A stretch of 35,556 bases of DNA from CAMLLJ01 sp035759585 (GTDB taxonomy: Bacteria > Gemmatimonadota > Gemmatimonadetes > Gemmatimonadales > GWC2-71-9), in the NCBI GenBank assembly GCA_035759585.1, contig DASTUP010000186.1, forward strand, positions 1 through 35,556, given 5' to 3'. The first letter of the stretch is position 1, and each line of letters starts with the position of its first letter. A program made the position numbers and the translations under genes. The notes under the pieces were generated by a model. That model was not told where the DNA came from and made no database searches. It was given only the letters and a program-made list of their open reading frames with translations. Positions 15,988 to 24,638 of this stretch are shown piece after piece.

Positions 15988-16018
15988 TGCTGCTTTTTAC
16001 TCTGCTCAACCCCGCCGC

Positions 16019-16120
16019 CTACCTCCGTCGCATCAATCGGACGTAATACCCGATGTACACCGCAGCCGCGATCGCGTAGGCGGCGATGACGTAGCCGGCG
16101 TTGCGCGGGAGGTCATCCAT
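16019..16120 (-). CDS. ccmD: CcmD-like small membrane protein
   Basis: 33 residues: a short polar start (MDDLPRN), one hydrophobic helix with Tyr (YVIAAYAIAAAVYIGYY), then a basic tail (VRLMRRR). This is the size and layout of CcmD, which helps release holo-CcmE from the CcmABC complex. The ATG lies within the last codons of ccmC (8-base overlap), as is usual for ccmCD. Sequence alone is weak at this length; the position carries the call. Confidence 0.75.
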   Translation of the reverse strand: MDDLPRNAGYVIAAYAIAAAVYIGYYVRLMRRR

Positions 16121-16823
16121 CGTGCGCCTCCGCCTGGCGGGCCGCGTCGGCGCGCAGGAGGCCGTAGCGCGCGAGGATGAAGCCGAGCGCGAGGAGCGTG
16201 TGCACGGCGAGGGAGATCAGGAGCACCTGCAGCATCGATCCCGGCAGCGATGGCGCACTCGGCTTGAGCACCACCGGGAGCGGGTGGATCGTGCGAAAGA
16301 GATAGACGCTCAGGTGCACGAACGGCACGAGCACCAGCCCCAGGATCGCGACGACGGCGCTGAAGCGCGCGCGCTCCGCCGGGTCGTGCAGCGCCGAGCG
16401 GAGGGAGAGGTAACCGACGTAGAGAAAGAAGAGGAAGAGCGTCAGCGTGAGCCGCGCATCCCATTGCCACCACGCTCCCCAGACCGGCTTTCCCCAGAGC
16501 GGTCCCGTCGTCAGCATCACCGCGCTGAACACCACCCCGACCTCGGCGGACGCCGCCGCGAAATGATCGAGGCGCGGGTCCTTGAGCCAGAGGTAGAGCG
16601 CGCTCACGATTCCGACCACCGAGAACACGAACAGCGCGTTCCACGCGGCAGGCACGTGGAGATAGAAGATCTTCTGCGCAAACCCCTGCGAGGCCTCCTC
16701 GGGCGTGCGCCAGATGGCCATGTAGTAGACCACCGCGAGCGCCAGCAGCGACGCGAGCGCGATGCGCATGCCCGCGCGCGTGAGCCGCGCGGCCGGCTCG
16801 AGCGAGGCGCCGGAGGGCGTCAT
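16113..16823 (-). CDS. ccmC: Cytochrome c biogenesis protein CcmC (heme handling)
   Basis: 236-residue polytopic membrane protein that presents heme to CcmE at the outer face of the inner membrane. The tryptophan-rich heme-binding motif WGAWWQWDARLT is at 115-126, with the two flanking periplasmic histidines H56 (FYLHVPAAW) and H170 (PFVHLSVY). Six hydrophobic segments are visible. It overlaps the end of ccmB by 4 bases (ATGA) and ccmD by 8, so it is part of one transcript. Confidence 0.94.
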   Translation of the reverse strand: MTPSGASLEPAARLTRAGMRIALASLLALAVVYYMAIWRTPEEASQGFAQKIFYLHVPAAWNALFVFSVVGIVSALYLWLKDPRLDHFAAASAEVGVVFSAVMLTTGPLWGKPVWGAWWQWDARLTLTLFLFFLYVGYLSLRSALHDPAERARFSAVVAILGLVLVPFVHLSVYLFRTIHPLPVVLKPSAPSLPGSMLQVLLISLAVHTLLALGFILARYGLLRADAARQAEAHDG

Positions 16824-17500
16824 TCGTCCACCACCGAGGGGAAGACGACGAGGGAGAGCGTCACGAAGACCACGTCATAGACGGCGAGTAACCTAAGCCA
16901 CCCCGCCACCTCGCTCAACGGCCGGTCGGCGAAGAGCCGTACCGTCACCTGGACCGCGCCGATGAGCGGCGGGATCATGAAGGGGAGGAGCAGGACCGGC
17001 AGCATCAGCTCGGCGAAGCGGGTACGCACCGTCATCGCGCTGAAGACGGTGCCGACCGCCACGAAGCCGATGGTCGCGAGCACGCTCGTGAGCGCGAGCC
17101 CGCCGAGCGATGCGCCGATGCGCGCGTTGAAGAAGACGGCGAAGAGCGGGAGCGTCACCGCCTCGATCGCGAAGACGAAGGCCAGGTTCCCGAGCAGCTT
17201 GCCGAGAAAGATCGATTCCCGCGGAATCGGCGCGAGGAGGAGCGCATCGAGGGCCGCGTGCTCGCGCTCCACGCTGAACGCGCGGTTGAGCGCGGTCATC
17301 GCCGCGAAGGCGAATGTGATCCAGAGCGCGCTCGGCGCCAGGTCGGCGGGCGAGAGGCGCGCGGGATCGCGCGAAAAACTGAAGACCACGAGGATCAGCG
17401 CGGCAAAGACCAGCGCGGACACGAGCGCCGTGCGGCTCCGCAGCTCGGCGCGAAGATCCTTGCCCGCGATCGCGAGTGCCGCCGCGAGCGCGTCACGCAT
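16820..17500 (-). CDS. ccmB: Heme ABC exporter permease CcmB
   Basis: 226 residues with six hydrophobic segments. Family features are SVEREHAALDALLLAPIPRESIFLGKLLGNL (cytoplasmic loop) and LPVLLLPFMIPPLIGAVQVT. It forms the membrane part of the CcmAB ATPase that drives release of heme-loaded CcmE. The ATG at 17500 overlaps the end of ccmA by 8 bases; an upstream in-frame start would add an Arg-rich stretch with no family counterpart. Confidence 0.92.
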   Translation of the reverse strand: MRDALAAALAIAGKDLRAELRSRTALVSALVFAALILVVFSFSRDPARLSPADLAPSALWITFAFAAMTALNRAFSVEREHAALDALLLAPIPRESIFLGKLLGNLAFVFAIEAVTLPLFAVFFNARIGASLGGLALTSVLATIGFVAVGTVFSAMTVRTRFAELMLPVLLLPFMIPPLIGAVQVTVRLFADRPLSEVAGWLRLLAVYDVVFVTLSLVVFPSVVDE

Positions 17501-18209
17501 CGACGAGCGCCTCCGCGCGGGCCGCGAATGCGGCGTAGTCTCCCGTCCTCCGCTCCTCCAGTACCCGCCGCCCTGCCGAGAGCACCGCGACACGCGTGGC
17601 CAGCTCCCACGCCTCCGCGAGCTGATGGGTCACGAGGACCGCGGCCCGTCCTTCGCTGGCGCGGCGAGCGAGCGCCGAGCGGAGTCGCGCGGCCGAGGCG
17701 CTGTCGAGACCGGTGAACGGCTCGTCGAGGAGGAGGAGCACCGGCTCATGCAGCAGCGCCCGGGCGATCGACACGCGCTGCTGGAGGCCGCGGCTCAGCG
17801 CGCGCGGGCTCTCGTGCATTCGCGCGCCGAGTCCCGCGTCCGCAAGCGCAGCGCGCGCGACGTCGTGGGGATGCTCGACGCCATGGAGGCGCGCCGCGAA
17901 CACGAGATTGTCCAGGAGCGAGAGGTCGTCATAGAGGAACGACTGGTGGGAGACGAGCCCGATCCCGCGGCGCGATGCCGCATCCCCGGGGCGAACAGGG
18001 CGGCCGCCCACGCGAATCTCCCCGCTGGTGGGCCGCATGATGCCCGCGAGCAGCCGCAGCAGCGTGGACTTCCCCGCGCCGTTCGGCCCGAACACGACGA
18101 GCGTCTCGCCCGCGCCGAGCGCGAGATCGATGCCGCGAAGCGCCTGCAGCGGACCGAAGGCGCGCGAGAGACCGGCGGCAACGAGAAGCGGCCCCTCAGA
18201 GGGCCGCAT
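17493..18209 (-). CDS. ccmA: Heme ABC exporter ATP-binding protein CcmA
   Basis: 238-residue ABC ATPase. Walker A GPNGAGKST is at 41-49, the signature LSRGLQQR in the middle, Walker B VLLLLDEPF, and the switch His in VTHQ. Its order before ccmB, ccmC and ccmD identifies it. ATG at 18209 is preferred over an adjacent TTG. It begins inside the response regulator gene (14-base overlap), which puts the ccm genes under the same transcript as that regulator. Confidence 0.93.
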   Translation of the reverse strand: MRPSEGPLLVAAGLSRAFGPLQALRGIDLALGAGETLVVFGPNGAGKSTLLRLLAGIMRPTSGEIRVGGRPVRPGDAASRRGIGLVSHQSFLYDDLSLLDNLVFAARLHGVEHPHDVARAALADAGLGARMHESPRALSRGLQQRVSIARALLHEPVLLLLDEPFTGLDSASAARLRSALARRASEGRAAVLVTHQLAEAWELATRVAVLSAGRRVLEERRTGDYAAFAARAEALVDA

Positions 18210-18561
18210 CAATCCGCGCGCTGAGCTCTTCGAGCCGGAATGGCTTCACGATGTAGTCGGAATAGGGCACGTCGAGCAGCTGGAGCTGCGGCTCGATGCT
18301 CATGTAGGCCGTGGTGATGATGACCGGGAGATCGGGATGCGTGGTGCGAATGGCGCGCAGCAGCGCTACGCCGTCCGTGTCGGGAAGCCGCATGTCCAGG
18401 ATGGCGATATCGGGCACGTCCTCCGCCAGCCGCGCCAGCGCCTCGGCGCCGTTGGCGGCGAGGACGAGGTCGTAGCGCGTCGAGAAATGCCGCTCGTAGT
18501 GCACTCGGAGGGCGCGCTCGTCCTCGACGATGAGCACGCGCCGCCGCTTCGGATGGTCCAT
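18196..18561 (-). CDS. Receiver-only response regulator
   Basis: 121-residue CheY-type domain with no output domain. Key residues are present: acidic pair in IVEDE, the phosphoacceptor Asp in IAILDMRLPDTDG, Thr in VIITTAYMS and Lys in DYIVKPF. It probably relays a phosphoryl signal through protein contacts. It sits between a STAS protein gene and ccmA, overlapping ccmA. No histidine kinase is nearby. ATG at 18561 follows a GGCGGA site; longer frames upstream are low-complexity shadow. Confidence 0.9.
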   Translation of the reverse strand: MDHPKRRRVLIVEDERALRVHYERHFSTRYDLVLAANGAEALARLAEDVPDIAILDMRLPDTDGVALLRAIRTTHPDLPVIITTAYMSIEPQLQLLDVPYSDYIVKPFRLEELSARIDAAL

Positions 18562-18706
18562 GTCCGCCAATCGCTGTCGGGAGCCGGGCAGCGCCCCGGC
18601 GTGCCGCGATCCGCGCCGGGAATGCGACAACCAGCGTGCCACGTCACGGGTTACGTTAATGCTGCGCATTGGCGTCGTCCATCCCGGGCGCCGCCTGCGC
18701 ATCGCG

Positions 18707-19012
18707 TCAGGCGGCTTCCAGGTCGAAGAGATCGTCGAGCTTGGTGAGGGCGAGCAGGAACTTGAGCTCGTCGTTGGGACGCTTGAGCACCACCCGGAGG
18801 CGGCGCTCGGCGGCATGGCGCTGGATCAGCATGAGCACCCCGAGCCCGGCGGAGTCCACCGTGCGTGTCGCGGTCAGGTCGATGATGAGCCGGCCTCCCG
18901 GCTGCGCCATCGCATCCATGGTTTCGACCGCGGCCTTCCGGAATTCGTTGCGCGTCTCGAGGCCCAGATTGACCGGGCCCGCCAGCTCGCGCACGTCCAC
19001 CTGCGTGGCCAT
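18707..19012 (-). CDS. STAS-domain protein (anti-anti-sigma factor type)
   Basis: 101 residues with the SpoIIAA-like pattern: LIIDLTATRTVDSAGLGVLMLIQRHA holds the conserved Asp-Ser, the usual phosphorylation site, and the preceding strand. It would bind a partner-switching anti-sigma kinase, but no such kinase is in the window. Two ATG codons lie in tandem (19015 and 19012); the second has better spacing from GGGAGG. It is 145 bases upstream of the response regulator on the same strand. Confidence 0.85.
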   Translation of the reverse strand: MATQVDVRELAGPVNLGLETRNEFRKAAVETMDAMAQPGGRLIIDLTATRTVDSAGLGVLMLIQRHAAERRLRVVLKRPNDELKFLLALTKLDDLFDLEAA

Positions 19013-19354
19013 CATGCTGCCTCCCACGCCCGATGAACAACGCGCTGCTTCGCGCGGCCGGTCCACCTTCGGCACCGAGCTATCCTGCCGTGGCATGAGT
19101 GCGCACGCACAGGACCTCTAGTTTTGCGGCCCCGGATTACTCCGGGTGTGCTCTTATCGGGCAGATCAGGTTGTGTGCGACCGCCGATGCGGCCGCACCC
19201 CCAGCAGAGGCGAGAGCGGTGCCAGCAGCGTAACTCGTTGCCGCCGCGACCGCTGCAACGCGCCAGCGCCATTCCTTGCAGGGCCCCGCACCGCACCATG
19301 CGGCAGCGTTTGGAGATTCGCACTACCTTCATTACTCCCTCTTCCGGCACGCAC
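19013..19354. other. 342-bp divergent region between STAS and acs genes
   Basis: No gene is supported. It should hold promoters for both directions, but I could not pick a convincing -35/-10 pair. One perfect 6-bp hairpin is present (CCCGGA 19131-19136 / TCCGGG 19141-19146, loop TTAC). Confidence 0.5.
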
Positions 19355-21301
19355 ATGAACGAGCAACTCGACACCCTCCTCTCCGAGCAGCGCCGCTTTC
19401 CCCCACCGGATGCATTCGCCGCCGACGCACTGGCCGGGCCCGGGATCTACGAGGCGGGATCGGATGCCGAGCGATTCTGGGAAGCGCAGGCGCGCGAGCT
19501 CGAGTGGATGGCGCCCTGGTCCCGGGTCCTCGACTGGACGCCGCCGCACGCCCGCTGGTTCGTGGACGGCAAGCTCAACGCGAGCGCCAACTGTCTCGAC
19601 CGGCACCTGACGGGTCCGCGCCGGAACAAGGCGGCCATCGTCTGGGAAGGCGAGCCGGGAGATCGCCGAGTCCTCACCTACTGGGACCTCGCTCGCGAAG
19701 TCGGCCGCGCGGCCAACGCGCTCAAGTCGCTAGGCGTGAAGCGCGGGGATCGCGTGGCGATCTACCTGCCGCTCATCCCCGAAGCGGTCATCGCCATGCT
19801 CGCCTGCGCCCGGATCGGCGCCGTGCACTCCGTCGTGTTCGGCGGGTTCAGCGCCGAATCGCTGCGCGACCGGATCAACGACGCGCAGGCCGTCGCCCTC
19901 ATCACCGCGGATGGCGGATATCGCCGCGGCCAGATCGTGCCGCTCAAGCGCTTTGCCGACGAAGCGCTGAAGGAGTGCCCCAGCATCCGCCACGTCGTCG
20001 TCGTGCGCCGCCGCGCGGGCGCCGAAGGCGACGAGGCCTTTGCGACGATGACCGAGGGCCGCGACCACTGGTGGCACCGGCTCCTCGAGGGCGTCGAGTC
20101 CCGCTGCGAGCCCGAGGCGATGGACGCCGAAGACCTGCTCTTCATCCTCTATACCTCCGGCACCACCGGCAAGCCGAAGGGGATCGTGCACACCACCGGT
20201 GGCTACCTCACCCAGGTCGCCACGACCACGCGCTACGTCTTCGACCTCAAGGACGAGGACGTCTTCTGGTGCACCGCCGACATCGGCTGGGTCACCGGAC
20301 ACTCGTACGTGGTCTACGGGCCGCTCGCGATCGGCGCGACGGTCGTCCTCTACGAGGGCGCACCCGACTGGCCGGAACGGGACCGGTTCTGGAATCTGAT
20401 CGCACGATATGGAGTGACCGTATTCTACACCGCCCCGACCGCAATCCGCGCATTCATGAAATGGGGCCCCTCCCATCCCGCCGGGCACGACCTCACCACC
20501 CTCAGGCTCCTCGGCTCCGTCGGCGAGCCGATCAATCCCGAAGCATGGATGTGGTATCGCGAGCACATCGGCGGCGGGCGCTGCCCGATCGTGGATACCT
20601 GGTGGCAGACGGAGACGGGCGGCATCATGATCACGCCGCTTCCCGGCGTCACCGTGACGAAGCCGGGCTCGGCCACCATTCCCTTCCCCGGCATCCGCGC
20701 AGAGCTGGTCGACGCCTCGGGCAAGGTGCTCGAGTCCGGCGGCGGATTCCTGACGCTCGCCGCGCCCTGGCCCGGCATGCTCCGGACGATCTACGGCGAC
20801 GACGAGCGTTATCAGCAGACGTACTGGAGCCGCTTTCCGGGCCGCTATTTCGCCGGCGACGGTGCCAAGGTCGACGAAGACGGCTACTGGTGGATCCTCG
20901 GCCGCGTCGACGACGTGCTCAACGTGGCCGGGCACCGCATCGGGACCATGGAAGTCGAGAGCGCGCTCGTGGACCATCCCTCCGTCGCCGAGGCCGCGGT
21001 CGTCGGCAAGGCGCACGAGCTGAAGGGACAGGCGATCGCCGCCTTCGTCACACTGAAGGACGGCAAGGCGGCGAGCCCGACGCTCAAGGAGGACCTGCGC
21101 GAGCACGTGGTGAAGAAGATCGGCGCCATCGCGCGCCCGGACGACATCCTCTTCTCGGCCGACCTCCCGAAGACCCGGAGCGGCAAGATCATGCGCCGCC
21201 TCCTCAAGGACATCGCCGAAGGCCGCACCCTCGGAGACACCACGACCCTCGCCGATCCGGCGGTCGTGGCGAAGCTCAAGGAGATGTACGAGGATGAATG
21301 A
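19355..21301 (+). CDS. acsA: Acetyl-coenzyme A synthetase
   Basis: 648-residue AMP-forming ligase that makes acetyl-CoA from acetate, ATP and CoA, with the full family length. The phosphate-binding loop is YTSGTTGKPKG (~residue 266-276). The acetate/adenylate motif is DTWWQTETGG, and the CoA-side hinge DEDGYWWILGRVDDVLNVAGHRIG. The conserved regulatory Lys in KTRSGKIMRR (about K611) is the usual acetylation target. WTADIGWVTGHSYVVYGPL-type context (here CTADIGW) is typical of acetate enzymes. ATG at 19355 gives MNEQLDTLL; the ribosome site is weak. Stands alone, convergent with kup. Confidence 0.95.
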   Translation: MNEQLDTLLSEQRRFPPPDAFAADALAGPGIYEAGSDAERFWEAQARELEWMAPWSRVLDWTPPHARWFVDGKLNASANCLDRHLTGPRRNKAAIVWEGEPGDRRVLTYWDLAREVGRAANALKSLGVKRGDRVAIYLPLIPEAVIAMLACARIGAVHSVVFGGFSAESLRDRINDAQAVALITADGGYRRGQIVPLKRFADEALKECPSIRHVVVVRRRAGAEGDEAFATMTEGRDHWWHRLLEGVESRCEPEAMDAEDLLFILYTSGTTGKPKGIVHTTGGYLTQVATTTRYVFDLKDEDVFWCTADIGWVTGHSYVVYGPLAIGATVVLYEGAPDWPERDRFWNLIARYGVTVFYTAPTAIRAFMKWGPSHPAGHDLTTLRLLGSVGEPINPEAWMWYREHIGGGRCPIVDTWWQTETGGIMITPLPGVTVTKPGSATIPFPGIRAELVDASGKVLESGGGFLTLAAPWPGMLRTIYGDDERYQQTYWSRFPGRYFAGDGAKVDEDGYWWILGRVDDVLNVAGHRIGTMEVESALVDHPSVAEAAVVGKAHELKGQAIAAFVTLKDGKAASPTLKEDLREHVVKKIGAIARPDDILFSADLPKTRSGKIMRRLLKDIAEGRTLGDTTTLADPAVVAKLKEMYEDE

Positions 21302-21408
21302 TGGTTATCTGGTTTCCCTCGCGGAGGCGCGGAGCCGCGGAGAGCGGAGAGCGGAGGCTGGCGGGGCGGACATCGTGGGGGGGATGAGTAAGGCTGCGCA
21401 CACGAAAA

Positions 21409-21425
21409 CACGAAAGGACGAAAGG
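21409..21425 (+). repeat. 17-nt element, inverted copy of 15971-15987
   Basis: CACGAAAGGACGAAAGG is an exact reverse complement of bases in the other convergent gap. It follows a degenerate CACGAAAA unit at 21401. Confidence 0.55.
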
Positions 21426-21470
21426 GTACGGGGCAGGGATCGTCGCCCCTCGCCCGGCAGGGATGGGCAG

Positions 21471-21540
21471 ATTCTGTGTGGCCTCCCGGAACACCTGGCG
21501 CACGGAGCGGCCGGGAAAGCCCACTAGATCAAAAGCTCCG
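21471..21540 (+). repeat. Diverged 70-nt repeat, copy B
   Basis: Same length and orientation as 15766-15835, with 51 of 70 identities. Arms CGGAGC (21503-21508) and GCTCCG (21535-21540) keep the same 26-base spacing as copy A. A copy-specific pairing TCCCGG/CCGGGA (21484, 21511) is also possible. Confidence 0.6.
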
Positions 21541-21592
21541 TCCAGACCTCCTCCGCCCTCCGTGTCTCCGCTTCTCCGCGTTCGAATAACGG

Positions 21593-23533
21593 TCAGAACT
21601 GCAGCTGCGCCCCGAGCTCGACGACCCGATTCGGCGGCAGGCCGAAGAACGCCGTCGCGGGTTGGGCGTTTCTCGACATGAGGATGAAGAGCTTCTTCCG
21701 CCACTTGGGCATCATCTCGACGCGGGTTGCTGCGCCGCCGGGGGCTTTCCCCTTTCCGAAGGCGATGAGCGTCTCCCGGCCCAGGTAATACGTCGTATCC
21801 ATCGGCTTGATCACCGTCCCGGTTTCGGGAGACCCGAGCCGGCCGAGTGACGCGAGCACGCTCGGCACATCCGGGGTCTCCATGAACCCGAACTTGGCGA
21901 TCACCTCGTAGAACCCTTCGCCGAGCTCTCGGCACCTGACGCGATCGCCGGGGTCCACCTGCGGGATCTCCTCGGTGATGATCGACATGAGCACCACGGT
22001 CTGGTGCAGGACCTTGTTGTGCTTGATGTGATGCAGCAGCACCGGCGGTGCGCCGCCCGGGACCGACGTGAGGAAGACGGCCGCGCCCGGCACCCGCACC
22101 GGCTTCCGCGCGGCGATGTCCTTGAGGAAGAGGTCGAGCGGCAGCGTGTTCTCCTGGACGATCGCGCTGAGCCGGACGCGCCCCTTCTTCCAGCTCGACA
22201 TGAGCAGGAAGATGAATGCCGCGACGACCAGCGGGAACCAGCCGCCGTCCGGAATCTTCAGGAGGTTCGCACCGAAGAACGCCAGGTCGACGACGATGAA
22301 CAGCCCCGCGAGGAGGAGCACCTTCCACAGGTCCCATCCCCACAACCGCCGCGCCACACCGACGAACAGAATGGAAGTGATGGCCATCGTGCCGGTAACG
22401 GCCACGCCGTAGGTCGCCGCCAGGTTCCCGGCCGTGCGGAAGCCGAGCACGAGGCCGATGCAGGCAACCCAGAGAAAGAGGTTCACCTGGGGGATGTAGA
22501 TCTGCCCGATGTGCTCCTTCGATGTATGGATGATGTTCATCCGCGGGCTGAAGCCGAGCTGCACCGCCTGCCTCGTGAGCGAGAACGCTCCGGAGATCAG
22601 CGCCTGGGAGGCAACGACCGCGGCGCCCGTCGCGATGGCGACCATGGGATAGAGCGCCCAGCGGGGCACGAGCCCATAGAACGGATTTGCTGCCGCGTCG
22701 GGATTCTCGAGCAGGAGCGCCCCCTGCCCGAAGTAGTTGAGCACGAGCGCAGGCAGAACCACCGCATACCAGGCGACCCGGATCGGCCGCCGTCCGAAGT
22801 GGCCCATGTCCGCATAGAGCGCCTCCCCGCCCGTGACCACGAGCACCACGACGGCAAGGATCGCCAGGCCACTGATTCCTTCACGGCCGAAATACTCGAC
22901 CGCGTACCACGGATTGACCGCGGCGAGCACACCAGGATGGCTGATGATCCCCCGAACACCGAGCACCGCGATACAGATGAACCAGATCCCGGTGAGCGGG
23001 CCGAAGATGCGCCCGATCCCGGCGGTCCCGCGATGCTGCACGGCGAAGAGCGCGGAAATGATCACGATTGCGATCGGCACGATCCAGCGGTCGAGCGCCG
23101 GCGTTGCCACGCTGAGGCCTTCGATCGCGCCAAGCACCGAAACCGCGGGCGTGATGATGCCATCGCCGTACAGGAGCGCCGCTCCGAAGAGCCCGATGGC
23201 AATGAGCACGCGCTGCCCGCCGCGGGGATCTCCTGCCGGCCGCACGAGTGCGAGCAGCGCCAGGATGCCGCCCTCACCGCGGTTGTCCGCGCGCATGATG
23301 ACGCTCAGGTACTTGAACGTCACGATGAAGTTGAGCGACCAGAAGACGAGCGAGAGGACGCCCAGCACGTTCTCCTTCGAGAGCGCGATGGCGTGCGGAC
23401 CGACGAACGCTTCCTTCAGCGCGTACAGGGGGCTCGTGCCGATGTCGCCGTAGACCACGCCCAGGGCCGCGAGCGAAAGGACGGCCAGCGCCTTGCCGGT
23501 CGGCTCCTTTCGGGCGTGCCCGGCAGAGCTCAT
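21593..23533 (-). CDS. kup: Kup-type potassium uptake protein
   Basis: 646 residues, the usual Kup length. N-terminal ALGVVYGDIGTSPLYALKEAF is the family signature, followed by about 12 membrane helices to residue ~430 (LLYGDGIITPAVSVLGAIEGL, GGEALYADMGHFGRRPIR). A cytoplasmic domain ends in NRVVELGAQLQF. It imports K+ with protons. Its ATG overlaps the VKOR stop (ATGA), so it is translated with the thiol-oxidation genes upstream, an unusual setting for Kup. Convergent with acs across repeat copy B. Confidence 0.95.
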   Translation of the reverse strand: MSSAGHARKEPTGKALAVLSLAALGVVYGDIGTSPLYALKEAFVGPHAIALSKENVLGVLSLVFWSLNFIVTFKYLSVIMRADNRGEGGILALLALVRPAGDPRGGQRVLIAIGLFGAALLYGDGIITPAVSVLGAIEGLSVATPALDRWIVPIAIVIISALFAVQHRGTAGIGRIFGPLTGIWFICIAVLGVRGIISHPGVLAAVNPWYAVEYFGREGISGLAILAVVVLVVTGGEALYADMGHFGRRPIRVAWYAVVLPALVLNYFGQGALLLENPDAAANPFYGLVPRWALYPMVAIATGAAVVASQALISGAFSLTRQAVQLGFSPRMNIIHTSKEHIGQIYIPQVNLFLWVACIGLVLGFRTAGNLAATYGVAVTGTMAITSILFVGVARRLWGWDLWKVLLLAGLFIVVDLAFFGANLLKIPDGGWFPLVVAAFIFLLMSSWKKGRVRLSAIVQENTLPLDLFLKDIAARKPVRVPGAAVFLTSVPGGAPPVLLHHIKHNKVLHQTVVLMSIITEEIPQVDPGDRVRCRELGEGFYEVIAKFGFMETPDVPSVLASLGRLGSPETGTVIKPMDTTYYLGRETLIAFGKGKAPGGAATRVEMMPKWRKKLFILMSRNAQPATAFFGLPPNRVVELGAQLQF

Positions 23534-23964
23534 ACCTGGTCCGGTCGGATCGGCCGGCGGGCGTCGAGGAGGGACAGCACGAAGATGGCGGTGATGATCA
23601 CGGCCGACCCGACGCACCAGCGGCAGATCGCGTGGATCACGAAGAGCTCGAGCCAGGTGAGGTAGGCGGCGAAGAGCACCCCGATCCCGCTCAGCACGGC
23701 GAGCAGTCGAGCGGGACGCGGATCGCCGGCAAGGCGCGGCTGCAGCGAGACGAGCGAGAGACCGAAGAGTCCGACGTAGCCGACGATCCCGATCAGCGCG
23801 ACGTCCACGCCGAGGAAGCTGCTCCACCGGCTCAGCTGCACCGTTTCACAGCCGCCGGTGCCGCACATGACCGAGCCGATCTTCCCGATCTTGTAGAGAT
23901 AGAGGTAGGCTGCGACGAAGATCCCGATGAGGCTCAGGAGCGTCACGCCCATCCGGCGCGTCAT
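23530..23964 (-). CDS. Vitamin K epoxide reductase (VKOR) family protein
   Basis: 144-residue four- or five-helix membrane protein that reoxidises DsbA-like thioredoxins using quinone. The periplasmic loop pair C34 and C39 (MCGTGGCE) and the active CxxC, C114-C117 (ICRWC), are present. It overlaps the DsbA-like gene by 4 bases upstream and kup by 4 downstream. The direct pairing with DsbA is a known arrangement in bacteria that lack DsbB. Confidence 0.93.
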   Translation of the reverse strand: MTRRMGVTLLSLIGIFVAAYLYLYKIGKIGSVMCGTGGCETVQLSRWSSFLGVDVALIGIVGYVGLFGLSLVSLQPRLAGDPRPARLLAVLSGIGVLFAAYLTWLELFVIHAICRWCVGSAVIITAIFVLSLLDARRPIRPDQV

Positions 23965-24638
23965 TGCGGTGGCAGGGCCGCGAGCGAGTCCACCAGCTTC
24001 CGGAAATCGTCGAAGCCCATGGCGTTATAGAGCCGCCCCCCGATCAGGAACGTCGGGGTCCCGCCGACGCCGAGCGTCACGCCCTGTTCGTAGCTCGCCT
24101 GGATCCTTCCGGCATAGCGGGCGGACTGCATGCAATCGCCATAGCGCGCCATGTCGAGCGACGCCGCCTCCGCGTAGCCGCGCAGGACCGGCTCCGCGTT
24201 GCGGTTGGCCCAGTCCGGCTGGCCTTGAAAGAGGAGCGTGTGCATCGGCCAGTACTTCCCCTGCTCATCCGCGCAGGCGGCGGCGTGCGCCGAAATTCGC
24301 GCGTTCGGGTGCAGCTGGTCGAGCGGGAAATCGCGGTAGATGAATCGCGCCTTCCCGCTGTTGACGAGCCGTTCCTTGATGTCGGGGAACGTGACGATGT
24401 CGAAGTTGGCGCATGCCGGGCACTGATAGTCCCCGTACTCGACGATCTCGACGGGCGCCGAATCGGATCCGAGCGCATAGCCGCGGAAACCCGCCGTATC
24501 GGCAGGAAGGACTGCGACGTTGGCCGGAATGCTCACCTTCGGCTTCGTCACCTGATAAACGAGTAACCCCGCGCCGATCACGGCCACGGCCGCGAGCGCG
24601 AGATAGAAGCCCTTCATTCCGCCGGGCGCTGCCGCCAT
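23961..24638 (-). CDS. DsbA-like membrane-anchored thiol oxidoreductase
   Basis: 225 residues: an N-terminal signal anchor (~8-30), then a thioredoxin fold. The active CPAC is at 73-76 (YQCPACANF) and the cis-Pro loop GGTP at 192-195, with a DsbA helical insertion between (Cys at 121 and 169). It should introduce disulfides into exported proteins and pass electrons to VKOR. ATG at 24638 has GAGGA upstream; the internal ATG at 24617 would give an ATGA overlap with the gene before, matching the pattern of this operon, but has a poor site. Either start keeps the anchor. Confidence 0.92.
   Translation of the reverse strand: MAAAPGGMKGFYLALAAVAVIGAGLLVYQVTKPKVSIPANVAVLPADTAGFRGYALGSDSAPVEIVEYGDYQCPACANFDIVTFPDIKERLVNSGKARFIYRDFPLDQLHPNARISAHAAACADEQGKYWPMHTLLFQGQPDWANRNAEPVLRGYAEAASLDMARYGDCMQSARYAGRIQASYEQGVTLGVGGTPTFLIGGRLYNAMGFDDFRKLVDSLAALPPQ

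Larger units (their letters stand above)
15608..16018. other. 411-bp convergent intergenic region containing repeat copy A
   Basis: No gene is supported. It contains a 7-bp inverted repeat (GAAGGCT 15703-15709 / AGCCTTC 15735-15741), a 70-nt repeat related to one at 21471, an 11-bp direct repeat (CCGCCCGACGC at 15927 and 15947), and a TTTCGTCC tandem run at 15965-15986. Short open frames here lack ribosome sites and family features. Confidence 0.65.
21302..21592. other. 291-bp convergent intergenic region containing repeat copy B
   Basis: No gene. It has GGAG-rich imperfect inverted flanks (21320-21357 and 21547-21580, sharing CGCGGAG/CTCCGCG and GCGGAGG/CCTCCGC pairs), an ACGAAAGG run, and the 70-nt repeat at 21471. 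The whole gap could fold into one long branched structure between acs and kup. Confidence 0.6.

Noticed and set aside
15608..16018. Small protein genes in the aquaporin-ccmD gap
   Set aside because: The open frames lack ribosome sites, overlap each other on both strands and cross the repeats.
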